Positions 33,470 through 46,514 of a DNA stretch of 64,000 nt are shown here, piece after piece; positions within the stretch are counted from its first letter, which is position 1, and each line of letters opens with the position of its first letter. This DNA comes from Druceiella hillmani (taxonomy: Eukaryota; Arthropoda; Insecta; Lepidoptera; Hepialidae). The translations under genes and the position numbers were made by a program. The notes under the pieces are model-generated. The model was not told where the DNA came from, searched no databases, and saw nothing but the letters and a program-made list of their open reading frames with translations. The DNA is taken from the NCBI GenBank assembly GCA_039881145.1, contig JAYKKI010000126.1:1227501-1291500 (forward strand). Reading direction: 5' to 3'.

Positions 33470-34789
33470 TCAATTTTATTTCCCAAAAACACAAATCAAA
33501 TGCATATCATTAATACTAGTAAATAGGTATGTTATTAGTTCAGAGCTATGTCCCAAAGAAGTTAAAATGACAACAGTGTTTGGAAAAATATTTAAAATAT
33601 TCTCATTTGTATCTATATTATATTTACATTATTTTAATCAATTTCAATTATACTGATAATTACATTTGTAGTTAAAATTTATTTTCTTTCAACTTATTTG
33701 TTTAAAACTAAATGAATACTTGACTTAGATCAAGATATTATATCTTGACATGGGAAGGCCAAAATACAAATCTGCTTGGAATTAAACTTAACGATTTTGG
33801 ATTTCTCATAAATTGTATTTTTTCCTCACGTGTATTAAAAAAATTAAATTGATGTTCTATGGATACATATGTTTTCTGACCCAATTTTGTTACAATTCTA
33901 ATTTATAATGAAAATTTGTCTCGGAATGGAATCTTTCAAATGGTCATTGGTGCCGGCGAAAATTATTTGAAATTGCAATTTGCATGTTCCATTACTTAAA
34001 TTAAATCACAACAGGGTTGTTTTGATGTGGTTGCATTAGAATGTGGAATCATGAATTTTGTTTGTAGTGAATATTGGCGGAAAAGAAGACCAAAAACGTT
34101 ACGTTTACGTTTGAACAGATTTGAATCTAAACATTAAAACAATTTAAATTAAAATTAAATATATTAATGCACTTGAGTAGCACCGACCGATGAAATTATG
34201 TAGCAGTAGACTGATATAATTATATTGTATTTTTCAGTAGAATTTTGATATTTCATCACATCTCAATTTTATAATTAGTAATTATATTAAGTAAATGTTT
34301 CAATAAAGTTTATAAAAAAACTTATTGGCAATATTTATTCATTTGTTACACTTTTTGATGAGAATGGAGTCTATCGAATATTACGAAAGCACGAGAGTTT
34401 GTTATTTTGTATGCATTCATAACTATTAAAATTGAAAAGTATAAACAGTATTACCATTAATATAGTAGACATAATTTTAACTAAATCTAATATAAGAATT
34501 ACTTAACAAATTTTAATTATCGTAGTTACATGATTGGGTGACAAATTTCAAAACTCGTCAAGATTAAAAAGGCGAGACAAAGTAGGTAAAATAGCACCGA
34601 ATTTTGTAAAGTAACTATCTAAGCTTTGAAGCTGTAGGGGAAAAATATATCGGTCGTTTTTCCGTCCTTTCCTTTTTATTTCTTTAGAAGTTAGTTTTAT
34701 TATTATATTTCGTAATATTTACATTAATATTAATTTAAGTATGTATATATACTTCGAGTACGCTTCCTAATACAAAACTTATGATTGTA
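33470..34789. other. No gene recognised, unit 2
   Basis: Ortholog of 7165-8449, and of 60040-61359 in unit 3. The only base substitution I found between units 2 and 3 lies here (33725 T, 60295 A). Confidence 0.5.
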
Positions 34790-35100
34790 AAGTCAAACGC
34801 GATCGCGATCAAAGCGGACGCCGCCAGCGGCGCCTTAATTACAATTATGAAATGTACGAGTTTTAATTCAAAATAATTTTCATCAGCGTTAACACTCGTT
34901 AGGGATTTTCATCTTGGAACAAGTTGCCGTAATAAATGTAGTCCAAAAGAAAATTGGGTCGAATTTCACTACAATTTCAATTTAAATTAGACGCTCGGTA
35001 ATATCGTCATTCTCATACTTTGGATCGCCGTTATTAAGTGGCACTTTTGTTGTGTTAGCTCCATGAACTAGCCTCATATTCTACAATGTTTCGGTTAATT
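34790..35100 (-). repeat. R2 copy in unit 2
   Basis: This is the ortholog of 8450-8765, about 3-4% diverged by eye. The G+C-rich left part is retained (GCGGACGCCGCCAGCGGCGC). Confidence 0.55.
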
Positions 35101-35794
35101 TAATATAATATCGGCAGTCAATATCAGATGTTCTATTCCACAAGCCTACATTTAATGAAATTATGCTTCATATTAGGAGTTTTAAATATTTAAGCAATAT
35201 AGAAAATCTATCTAATACGATCATAAATATGATTTTATTATTTACGAAAATATTTAATTTCCTGTTTTACGAAACGAATGTGTCTCCAACGAGAAATAGT
35301 TTATATATTTAATTTAATGAATAAAAATCAAAAAGATTAATTTTTTTTTGCGTGCCTAGTAAAATTTTGTTGGAATCTTTTTCACTGACCTTGCAAAATG
35401 TTTATAGAGAATGATTGGATAGCAGATATCATCCTTTTTTTGATACTATTTTTTTCTGTCTTTTAACGTATAGGCGTGTAGTAATATATGCCAACGTATC
35501 AAAATTATGCCTTAATTAAATCACAGGAACAAACCCAATCTAGAAATGATTGGAAATTTTATTCGTTGGCCTAAAAAATATTTTTATAGTGAAATATTTG
35601 GGTAGTTTATATAAATATTTGTTATTTACTCACCAATTAAATACTATGTATGTAATTTTCTCAATAAAAACATTTCTATGAAACCTGTGTCGCGGAAAGT
35701 GGGCGTTTACTTTAAAACATAAAAGGTTATATAAATCGAACTCCACATCAAAAGAAATAAAAACGATCCATGTTCGATGACTCTGATCGCTGTT

Positions 35795-35842
35795 ATAAGT
35801 TTTTGAATGAACGTCTCTTTAGACGCTCATTCAAAAACTTAT
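35795..35842. repeat. Hairpin, 22-bp arms with one mismatch (unit 2)
   Basis: ATAAGTTTTTGAATGAACGT + CT (35795-35816), loop CTTT, then the complement at 35821-35842 with a single T/C mismatch. Unit 1 has only the left arm (9395-9416), followed directly by ACAGGTCAAGTTGACAT. Unit 3 copy at 62365-62412. Confidence 0.92.
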
Positions 35843-36607
35843 GTCAAGTTGACATATCGGTAATAGAAAGAATGTTCTGTTTATGGCTCGGTAGCTTATC
35901 CCTCTCATCTTTTTAAGTATTCGTGTATTTTAATTGTTTATTCATTATGTCTGAAAGTGCATTTATTGTCGATTATGTTATATAGCAATAAAACAAAAAC
36001 AAGTGTGTGTACGTATGTACTCGCGTTAGGTGTTATACTTCTTTGGCATAACACAAGAATACTTTATTTAGCACCCAAACAATTAATGGAAATAAAATAA
36101 CCAATGGAGCGTGACACGGTTGGTGAAATCTAAATTCAATCAAATATTAAAATTTAAAAAATTTAAATTTAAAATTTATTTGACATTTGAGTATTTTATT
36201 TTCCTTCTGGTTTTCAATTGTGATCCAATCATCTGCCAGATCGTTATCAAATTATGGCGCTTCAACTTTATTATCTTCTCATCCAGAGAAGTAAATTTAA
36301 TATTTTTATCCAGAATTATATTTATCATAATTTAATTATTATTATTTATTAAATTAATTTTGAAATTACATTTAAGTATCTTTAATATTCAAATGAAAAT
36401 TCAGCATTCAATTTAATATAAACACGTGTATATAATTAACTGTTAAATTCACTAGAACAATTGACACAAAGTTTAATTAGTAATGAAAATAAATGAATAT
36501 GTTGCAAATTTATTGTAATTTACTAATTTTGATTATTGAATAAATGTATAAAATAATAACTCATAATTTAAAATAAAAATCTATACATACTGAATTGCAA
36601 AAAAAAT

Positions 36608-36724
36608 CAGCAGAAAAATAAAATGGTGGACCACTCATCTGTCAAATAAACTATGTAAATATAAAAACCAGCAGAAAAATAAAATGGTGGACCACTCATC
36701 TGTCAAATAAACTATGTAAATATA
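36608..36724. repeat. Perfect 61-bp direct duplication
   Basis: CAGCAGAAAAATAAAATGGT through CTATGTAAATAT occurs at 36608 and again at 36669 (period 61). About 56 bases are identical, indicating a recent local duplication. Unit 3 has the same pair at 63178-63294, so it predates the last unit duplication. Confidence 0.92.
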
Positions 36725-38739
36725 TTTTTAGTGAGAAACTTCCTAATGCCGATTTTCTGTAAATTTTATTTTGCATAGTAAGCAACTTCATTGAGTCAAA
36801 TTTGATTGCATTCGTAAAATTTATTTATTATAATTTTTTCCTAACGCGCCTAAAAACATATAACTTGAAAATAACGCAAAAAGTGTGGTCATATCAGTGA
36901 TGTAACGCGTTATTTAATAAATCATTTTTAACGCAAGTTGATCCATGCAAATATATTTCTTTGTAATGTTTTGATAAAATACCAAAGTTTGGTCAGTATC
37001 GAATTTTAAATAACCCCAATTTTGTGAAAAATATAAATTAGTAAAATCATTATTTGGCCGGATTAATTACAATCATTCTTATCCTAAAAAGTCAAACTTG
37101 GTGACCTGAAAATGAAACCAGTTTAAGAGATACAACATACAGTCATAAAATCAAAGTGCAACAAGAAACAGGTGATACTCATTTTGACGATTATGTTTGG
37201 TATAAAGCCTTTTTTCCTTACATGGCATAATAAACAGAATATTTGAAACGGACGAGAAAAACATACAATGAAACGGCAGAGAAAAATAATAGAAGTAGAA
37301 AAAGCAGTCCATGAACAAATTTTTAGCTTACTTGGTAGGCAAGCAAAATATACGTACCGAAAAAAGTAAACGTAGAGAAGATATACCAAATATATTTATT
37401 GAAAATCCAATTCTACCATCCAGAATAACTTTGATTGTAGGTAAAACAAAAATTAATGAGGAAACTCAAGAAGAAGAGAGAGCTTGAGAGCTTAAAGTAT
37501 GCAAAATTACTTGGAACCAACCAACAGAATGTAAACTTAAAAAAAGCAAATTATGTCGCAGTAGTGGTATTGCCTTGGTGAAACGTCGTGAAACACAATA
37601 TTTAGTTATATTTCTAAGGCATCTGTGTCTACTGTCATATCAAAGGAGTTCTTTAATGCTCACCCTTCTCTCACAATGAATATTATCCGAGGGAAAGTTT
37701 CGTACGAGAATTCAATCCCATATTTTGGGTCAATTTTCGATTAGCGTTGCGACGACATAATAGGTAACTTTTGACTTTTGAAGCAATACTTTTTACCAAC
37801 ACTTTTTTCTTTGTTTGTAATATGGAAACCTAATAAATCATATTAGGAAAAGCGCCCGGCGCCCTCTTCTGTCCTGACCTAACTTTAGAACCAGGGGCCC
37901 GTGGAAAAATAAAGCTTTTTTACTTGTTTTTTTATATTTATAATAAATGAGGAAAATAGCTGGCAAATGAAAGTCGTAGAGAAGTGCTGCACTAACATAA
38001 GACATTAAATCAATTTCTAAGATAAGTCGAACATAAAATCAATATATATATATATATATATATAAATTTTTAGATGTACCAAATAACTTGTTCAACTTTA
38101 TTTTCTCCAACAATTAATTAAATAAGAAAACAATGGATAAATTATATTTAGTCGCTAAAAAGTACAAAAAATGTAAAACTGGTCATCAATTCAAAGATAA
38201 AAAAAAACTCTGATTTATTTCATTACTGTTATTATACTTGATTGAATTTATTAAATTTTACCTGATGGTTAACAGAATTTTATGAAGATTGTTATATTTA
38301 CGAGTTATATTTTACATAGTGACGTTATGATAAAAATATGCAAGAAATTAAGGAAGTTAGAAAATAGACTGTTGAAAGAAGTCGGAAAACAGAGGTGGAA
38401 AAATGAAGAAAACTACAAAACATTGTCAAAACATCTAAAATTGAATGAATCTGCAGAAGAATGTAACAGTAATTAAATTTTCTGAACCAATTTTATAATA
38501 AAACTGAAATAAGTTATTTATTCATCGCGTGCATTAAATATTGTCTGAATTTATTTATCCCCTCATCTAATTTGAATTGGATATTAAATAACCAATTTTA
38601 AACATTTAAAGCAAGCCCAGGGCGACTCCTCCGATAGAGGGGCGAACAAAATACTAGTCGATATAGATAAATGACTATCGTTGTGTCAGATTTATATAAA
38701 ATACACAGGTGTGAGTAAAATTATTCAAGCTTGAGGCAA

Positions 38740-39200
38740 ATTAAAACACGTAATCTTGCAATATGTCAACCGTATCGATATTCAACATCACGTTGCGCCG
38801 TCTACGTTTTTACGTGCGCAACTTTCCGTCTTATAATCCCCGACGCGACGTCGATAAAATCTTGGCATATTCTTGACAACGTCCAGATTAGATTTCAAAC
38901 TTGAACGTGGGATCACTGTTATCGACAGCTTTTTACTTTGCAGCAATACATTTTTTACTAGTTTTTTGTGAGCTATACTGTGGTGTAATTAGAAGTTTAT
39001 TCAAAGTAATGTTGTGTGTAAAACAGCCCACGTAGACGCGCACGTTTTCCATGTTTTTACAATTACTAGTTGGCTATGATTGCACTTTATGTAAAATTCT
39101 TTTTTATACATCAATAATTTATGGTTTATTTATTAACGGTATATTCAGTTATTCCGTGCTTAACGCGCAGTATACGAACGAATGGCCTCACGTAGAAACA
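38740..39200. other. CpG-richer block within the unit 2 segment
   Basis: CATCACGTTGCGCCGTCTAC, TTACGTGCGCAACTTTCCG and CCCCGACGCGACGTCGATAA lie close together in DNA that is otherwise AT-rich and CpG-poor. It could be the 5' end or promoter of a transposon or host gene. No frame supports this. Confidence 0.3.
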
Positions 39201-39470
39201 AAAATGCATTTATCAAATGACCTATAATAAGTGGCATATTAAATCCTGAAGTTTTTATCTATACATATAATAAAATTGTAATAAAGCGAATTCTTTAGAT
39301 GGAAAATTGTTAAATTGATTTAGCGTATAGAATAATAAAAGAAGCCAGAAAGCCTTTTGGATTTTTTGTCTGTCTGTCCGTGTAATTTACTGATTTTGCT
39401 TGACTACGGAGGTGGGTGACCAGTTTTTTTTTGAGTATCGCCTTAAGAAATTGGAATATTTTCAAAATCT

Positions 39471-42214
39471 GTTTAGGTCTTATATAAAACGATCGTAATT
39501 CTGAACACTGAATAATAATATACGAAGACCTGCAATAAAAATATACGAAGACCCATAATTGGCAAAACTGGTATATAATTTATTTTTGAACAGTTTGCTT
39601 AACCGAAATTGTTCAATCTTATTTGAGACGAATCTTACTAGATAGAAGTATGTCATACTTTTAAACGTTCCTGGGAGTATAGTCAAAAAGTCAAAGACTC
39701 TCCGTTATTAATGAGTATATAATTTTCCTATTAAAAAGTATGCCAAGGTACAGACATAAAGGAAAGACAGCAAACATAGTATTGCAAATGAAATTAATAT
39801 TATATCTCATTTACATATCCACTTTGGTGGCTTCTACACGATTACGCGCATGTAGATTAAACACACGTACGAAATCTAAAAATGAATTTTCGCTGAGAAA
39901 TTAAGACGAAGGTTTGCGTTCTTCAAGGCAAAGGTCGTCATTTCTGCTACACCACACAAGACCTGAGCTTAAATAACGCACGTGAATATTTAAAGAAAGA
40001 GGCTTTGTGGGCAGACGCCTCTGTAATATTTGCCTTTCTGAATGACAGACCTCTATCCAGGCGATGTGGGACGATTAACGATTGGAAGCCAAGAAATAAT
40101 CTCACGCTTAGAATGCTGATAACTCATTCAATAGTAATGGAGTAACAGATTAAATTTAAAAAAAAAACTGGAATGAAATTAGTCGACCTTTAAAATAAAA
40201 TAATTCGCAATCATCACTAATTTTCATTTTCTTCTTTGTGGAAATTGTATCCATTTCACTCGTAAACTTAAAAAGATTAGCATGTGAAATATAATAAACA
40301 CACATTTTTTAAATGTAATGGAACAAGTGCAGATTTTCCATTCGCTATTTTGGTAAAAAATATTTTTCATAAGATAAATGTTGAGGAGTTTTTGTAAATA
40401 ACAAAAATCATAAGTCTAGTAAGTACGGAAATACGAAAATTTCAAAACTAAAAAGGGATAACGACACTCCTTTTCACAAAAGTTTTAGAAAGTGGCTACT
40501 AGAATTTCGTTATTCTATATTTTTTCACAATTATTTAGAAAAGAAATTAAAAAGAAAATTATTAAAGAAATTAATACTTAAAATATTAAATAAATTAATA
40601 CTTAAGGACCTTTTCTATACTACGTAGCTTCATTTGACCATTTTTAAACTACCCCTATCTTCCATATTATAGCCTACCTAGGCATTTTCATTGCGTTCTA
40701 CTATTATGAATTATGTTGTCAAAAACTTTCAAATCATAGTCCATTAGTGTATATGAAAACGACCTATATCATCCTCCATAAATTTAGATCCTGGATCATC
40801 AGGTTTAAAAATCTGGATGTACCCAAAGTCTTCTTCTTCGAGTTACTATATCGGTTGTCAAGCTCACATGCACGCACCCTTCTGTTTATTAAAAACATTT
40901 TTCCCACATTACTTTTCGCATAAAGCAATATAGCCATGAATCAATTTAAAATGCGTTTTTTTTCTTGTTGGTTAGCCTGCGCTGCACGTAGGACCTGCCC
41001 TTAAGAAAAAAAGACAGCAAAGCGAATAATTGGATGAAATAACAGGCAGAGAGACAAAAAAAAGTAAAAGCCCTAAGGATAGCTTTTATTTACCTTGTAA
41101 TCGATACAGAATATTGTGTACTTGCAAAAATCGAATAATGGGTTAAAGATTAATTTTGAAATACTTAATCTGAACGGGCTGAATCCGAATTGGCATATAC
41201 TACCTTTAAATAATTGGTCACGACTAAATGCGATTTTAATTAAATTTTGTAAATGTAGGATACATTTCTGAGATGGCATAATATTATTTTTTTTCCTAAG
41301 ATAAAAGAAATCGTTCTTTCAGTTATCTTCAAATTACTTTAATAGTGTTTATGTCGGTAATGTTTACCAAAATATGACCGAACTTATTTTAGAATAAAAA
41401 ATATGGACTCATTGCCAATTGTTTTCAAGAACAACCTTATTAATATCAAACAAGTAAAAGGCTAACAAACCCTGATTTGTGCGCAGCATTAAATTGGTTT
41501 TATTTTAACATACCAATTTATTGCCACTTGAAAATAAAACGCCTAAAATTATTTTATGAATTTTATGCTAATACCGATTAAAAACAGGTATTCTATTTTC
41601 TTATGAAAAATCATGAAAAGCAATTTGTTCAGAATGAGTCTAAGTAGCTCCAGGAACATCAAGCGGAGAGTCGCTTAGTTAATTTAATTAGCTTTGTCAT
41701 TAGTATTAATACGCAATTGAATAACGTAGATGAATTTAGTTCGTATTTGTGTTCCTTAAGAGGGTAACCTTAATACTAATAAAATTAAATGTAATTCAAT
41801 ATAACTGTAAATTCAATTGCTTTATTTTGGGACAAGCATTATTAACTTTATTTAACGTTGCTAATAAGGACTTAGAAGAAACTATTTAATCTAAATAGCC
41901 TTAGCCATTTATTTCATTTTAACTTAATGCGTGGTAACCAGCCACGTCAATTAAATTTAAGGAAACTCATCTTGTACAATATAAAAAAATAATAAAATAG
42001 TTGGAACTTAATACATAATAGTTATAATGAAATCTATTAACTTCGTTTAATTTCTCACATATTAATCGCGTAAATAGTTTACAGATATCAAGTTTAGGTC
42101 AAGTGAAAATACTTAAATAATCAACATCGACCTATATCTTTAAACAAAAAAAATGTTACAAACTGCAAACAATAAACAATTAGAAAAAATTATCGTTGTA
42201 TTTATATTACTTTG
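39471..42214. other. Conserved unrecognised stretch, unit 2
   Basis: Ortholog of 13092-15699. It contains a unit-2-specific insertion of about 110 bases at 40320-40430 and repeat Q at 41600-41700. No gene. Confidence 0.5.
41600..41700 (+). repeat. Repeat Q, unit 2 ortholog of copy 2
   Basis: This is nearly identical to 15090-15195. Copy 1 has no ortholog in unit 2 because its host segment is replaced there. Confidence 0.5.
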
Positions 42215-42540
42215 TTGTCAGATTTACAAGCGCAAGGTGAAATATTAGATTCCCAGGTCAAAGCTGACCGCTCCCAAAGGTGTCGTCGGTAGAGTGGTGA
42301 AATATGGGTATTCATAATGATTTGTACTGACGCTAATCCCCTTTCGAGGTTTTCCATGTCGCGGCAAATTGCCAAGCTATTAACGTGGACCGAAACAAAA
42401 TCGTATCCATAGACGTACAAATTTAACTTTAAATTTTAATTTAAATTAGGCGACACAGGGCATTATCATGCACGCTCTCAGCGACTTTATTAATGTTTTA
42501 TTTACCTTTCTATTATATTACCTTTCTATGATATTTAATC
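42215..42540 (-). repeat. R3 copy in unit 2
   Basis: This is the ortholog of 15700-16015. The 72-codon minus frame remains open (42202-42420). A short duplication of TTACCTTTCTAT occurs at the right edge (about 42510-42530). Confidence 0.55.
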
Positions 42541-42827
42541 TAAAGTTGACAATTTACTATTAACTTCTTCGACTGACATGAAATATAAAGTGAAAAGTAT
42601 TTCCTTTGAGTCAACTATATAAGGTAAGATAAATAGATTTCTTTAGTTTACTACCTAAGGAGGTACAATTATATTTTTTTTACTTGCAACAAATACCCGC
42701 TTCGCTGGGTATTTTTGGCTGTACATTTATTCATATCTAATAAGTTTTTTTTGTATAAAACATATGTAAAAAACCTCTTTTCTGTAGTTTGCACATAATT
42801 GTTTACAATCTAAGTATACATATATAC

Positions 42828-42830
<3 letters not shown>

Positions 42831-42887
<57 letters not shown>
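42831..42887. repeat. (TA)n microsatellite
   Basis: About 28 TA repeats preceded by CATATATACG. The unit 1 tract is 16285-16324. Confidence 0.95.
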
Positions 42888-42995
42888 TAAATAATAATTT
42901 TATTCAAATACATTCCGAAAACTGTAATGTATGTTAATGTTAAAAAGAATGAGAAGGTGAGTTTTGTGGGAGCGTGTGAGAGAAAATTCGACAAT

Positions 42996-43060
42996 GTTCC
43001 AGAAAATTGTAGGAATTTCTTCAAATTCCTAGAACTTTCTAGAAAAAACGGAAACTTTCA
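42996..43060. promoter_or_regulatory. Heat-shock-element-like cluster, unit 2
   Basis: This is the ortholog of 16431-16494. One module is shifted by a base change (TTCCTAGAAC), leaving a three-module run GAACTTTCTAGAA. The first TTCTAGAA is TTCCAGAA here, which still fits TTCnnGAA. The cluster is partly preserved in a region where the units have diverged. Confidence 0.4.
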
Positions 43061-43313
43061 TATTGAAAGTCACACGTTTTTGGGGTCGACTACTTTCAAC
43101 CCCTCATATCTTCCACACCCTTATAATTATCGACCAAAAAACTAAAAAATTCCTGAACGCTTAATACGTTAAAAAAAGTGTGAAAATAAACTAAATTCAT
43201 ACTATTAATATCAAATGCCAGTTACTGAAGATAAATATTGGTAAACAATTAACGTTATATTCAAGGACATCATTTATTTTGGCATAGAGTTACTTATTAG
43301 CATCATTAACTAA

Positions 43314-43318
43314 TTTAG
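43314..43318. other. Identity step, unit 2 side (inferred recombination junction)
   Basis: This is the partner of 16757. Under the unequal-exchange model it is the actual junction in the chimeric unit. Left of here unit 2 follows unit 3, and right of here it follows unit 1. Confidence 0.65.
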
Positions 43319-43478
43319 AACCTCTTGTCGACTTCCAGTCGAAATGGACGCTTGAAATTTGCTATAGACTCATAGCTTTGCATATACAAGAAATTATCAA
43401 ATAAGATATTGATCAAGTTCGATTTTTCTTAAAATTACGAATGAAATTTCATTTTACATGAAATTTATATGAAAAAAC

Positions 43479-43484
<6 letters not shown>

Positions 43485-43541
<57 letters not shown>
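43485..43541. repeat. (TA)n microsatellite
   Basis: About 28 TA repeats, 170 bp right of the inferred junction at 43316. The unit 1 tract (16920-16955) is about 20 bases shorter. Confidence 0.95.
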
Positions 43542-43544
<3 letters not shown>

Positions 43545-43546
<2 letters not shown>

Positions 43547-46177
43547 TCTAAAAAAACTCTTGTTCCAAATTTCACGCCAGTGAAGCCATGGGTCAGAATT
43601 AGTTTGTAATAAGATATAATGTGCTAATAATATACTCTAATTCATAAATCTTTAACAGAAAGAGTTCATTCTTAAGGGATATAATTAATCATAATTTTAT
43701 ACGTGACATCCAATTTCATATTTCCTAAAATAAAAGTAAAAAAGGAGAAAAAAGAGCATTGTTTGGAAAATTTCCTTCTGATTTTTATTATGTTTCCTTG
43801 GTAATTTTTATTCATATTTTATCCAAGCCGTAAAATGTATGCCGAATATAATCATCTCTCTTATATTGGTATGTGTAAAAGACCACAATAAACTGGCAAA
43901 TAACTAATACGATAATAAAAATGTAATCAGATAAATAGTTTCTTTTTGAGTCAAATATTTTTGTACGCATGAAATAAATCTTAAATCAATAATATATCTA
44001 TATCGTAAAGTTCATTCATTCACGAGTTTTTATATTTTAATCTTACTTAATAATTTAAAAAAAAATATTGCTTTATAAGGTTCACTAAAATTAAGCAGTT
44101 ATCACAGCAAATACAATGTATAAGGATGACACGATAAAAACATTAGAAGAGGACGAACGGGAAAAAATAAGGAAGTTGAACTACATATAACTAGAAATGA
44201 GAAGATGTAACCAGGAATTTTGAACATTTCTCTAGGAAAATTAAATACTAATGTATAAATAGTCGAATTAAGAGTAAAAACTTTGTATAGGCCTTTTCCC
44301 GCAGCATATTTTGAAAGAGGATTTTTTTGTATTTCCAAAACTACGGAATGTGAATTATTTACTATTTAACGTAAATCTTCATGAAAATTTCTACTTGTTC
44401 AAGATCATTTCAAAGACTTAATATTGTTTTCGAGTGCAGCTTACGGCTGAATATGAGAGAATGTTTAGTGGTGTAGTATGTCGAATATCGACTTTCAATA
44501 TATGCCATCTTTTACATCGGTTAAGTAAATTAAAATTTAACTCTTCATATTGTGAAAATATAAATTGAAGTTTTTTTGTCGTAATAATTTATGCTAACTA
44601 TTCTTGATGAGTATTATCATTTAATTTTATGGTAAACCAATAATTACAAACCGAATGTTACCAACAATTAATAATGCAAGAAAAAAAGGTAAAAATTAAT
44701 TCCAATAATCTATATGAAAATTGTTTTCGGCTGCTTTATTTCTAAGCTTCTTCTTTTTTTAAATCCTTTACCATGTTTTCTCCCGTATCCGTGCAATCAA
44801 CTATTGAAAGTTTTTCTTCCACATAGTGTGAATATTTTTTATTCTATCAAAATGTAGTAAAATTTTATGCGTAATGTTACATGAATAAACATATATATTG
44901 TTATTCAATATTTAATCACCATTTATTAAAATTTTAAAAGTTTTGTTTATCGTGCGTCATCTATGTCAATGAAATATTATATAGATACATTATAATAAGG
45001 AAATTAGTCGGAAACGGATTCTATGACCTTCCTTTGGTAATCCAACAACATTCAACCCGTAAATGAATAAGAAAATAAAATGAATAAGGTTCTATTAGGT
45101 ACCGGTCTGAAATGACCATTCCATTTTACATTGTATCGCTGTCTTAATCGCCATTCATGATTTCAGTCACTTGATTTTTAGTTAACACAAATATCAGTCA
45201 TGGAACAAAAATACTTCCCTTCAACAATTCCCTTTCTTCTAACCGCAGTCCGCTGATGAATTTAGAACTTGAATATTCTGTCTATGCTACAAATAGAAAG
45301 TAAATATTATAAAGCTGTGTGATATATATAAAAAACGTGGAAGAATGCGTAGAAATTTTATTATAAAGGCTCTATGAACATAATATTTCTGTTAAATTGT
45401 TTATAAATATTAACATTATTTGTCACCAAGTAAATATGTCGTCAAGTATATTTCTCATACCCGTAAAGTTATAGCGAATTCCACTATAGTTTTCCTGTAA
45501 ACTTCATTTAAACTCTCAGAATTCCATATCCAAATTGTAAACGGGAACCCGTAAAGTTTCATCGTGTCTATTCGTCTCCCCATTCCTTTTTGTCATACAA
45601 GGGTATGACAAAAAGGGGAGTTTTAACAATTTTGAATTTTTATTTTAATTGAAAATGTAATTTTACAATTACGCGATTCATGTGGAGACCTCAATAAATA
45701 TGCAGCAAAAATATTTATAAAAAATGAGTACTTGTATTTCGATATGCCCATACATATAAAGTGGAAAAGAAAAATTTATTTTTCAAACATCTGATTAAGT
45801 TGATTACCACTGAATAGGTCTTTTGAAATTAAAATTGGGTTCTATTTATCATTTTTCTCTTCTCATTTTGCAAAAATAGGTGTGAATATAATTTGTTAAG
45901 TCCAAGCAGAATTCGCATTAGTTTATTTCATCATTCTAGATTTTAAAATTAAAAAATAAAATATAAACGACATGATTTGAGTTCGACGCACTTGTAGGCG
46001 CTTATAAAAATGTAAGAGTACACAGTACATCTATTAAATTATTTTCAAATATTACTTTGTCACTAGATGAATATATTGCCTAATATACCTTTCACAGACG
46101 AAACAAATATAGTTTTTAAAATACAAATGTATTTTTCCAGTCGATTTAATTCACTTGTATGAAGCCTTTACATGTCG
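43545..46177. other. No gene recognised, unit 2
   Basis: This is a near-identical copy of 16960-19591, with sparse substitutions and the hairpin at about 45576-45620. Confidence 0.55.
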
Positions 46178-46514
46178 ACTAATACTCGTAAGTCTATTTA
46201 GCTGTATAATTTTCCTTTTGATTCCGTTACATACACTACTATTGCAAATATCTTCCGATATTCACTAATACTTTTAAGTCTATTTAGATGGATAATTTTC
46301 CTTTCGATTCTGTTATATACACTACTATTGCAAATCTCTTCAGATATTCACTAATACTCGTAAGTCTATCTATCTGTATAATTTTCCTTTTGATTCAGTT
46401 ATGTACACTACTATTGCAAATCTCTTCAGATATTCACTAATACTCGTAAGTCTATGGATAGTGGATAATTTTCCTTTTGATTCCGTTATATACAAATATC
46501 TTCAGATATTCAAA
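46178..46514. repeat. 86-bp minisatellite, unit 2
   Basis: This has the same copy number and nearly the same variants as 19592-19928, at a shift of 26586. Confidence 0.92.

Larger units (their letters stand above)
36330..39470. other. Unit-2-type ~3.1-kb segment replacing unit 1 sequence
   Basis: This is bounded by the same flanks as 9915-13090 but unrelated to it. It holds the 61-bp duplication (36608-36724) and a stretch with coding-like patches but many stops (37130-37900, including a + strand phrase VEKAVHEQIFSLLGRQAKY at about 37288-37344). It also has a G+C-rich phrase at 37853-37910, a short TA tract (38042-38063) and a CpG-richer block at 38740-39200. No complete frame or terminal repeats are seen. 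It may be one or more decayed transposons or a captured gene fragment. Unit 3 shows it only up to the window end. Confidence 0.65.

Noticed and set aside
37123..37389. 88-codon minus ORF (also 63693-63959) and a + strand phrase through the same bases
   Set aside because: The minus frame is Cys/Phe-rich noise. The + strand text looks more protein-like but contains several stops and no family match that I trust.
38282..38476. 64-codon + strand ATG ORF rich in Lys/Glu
   Set aside because: It has no recognisable domain, lies in AT-rich sequence of the unit-2-type segment, and has no second copy in the window to test it.
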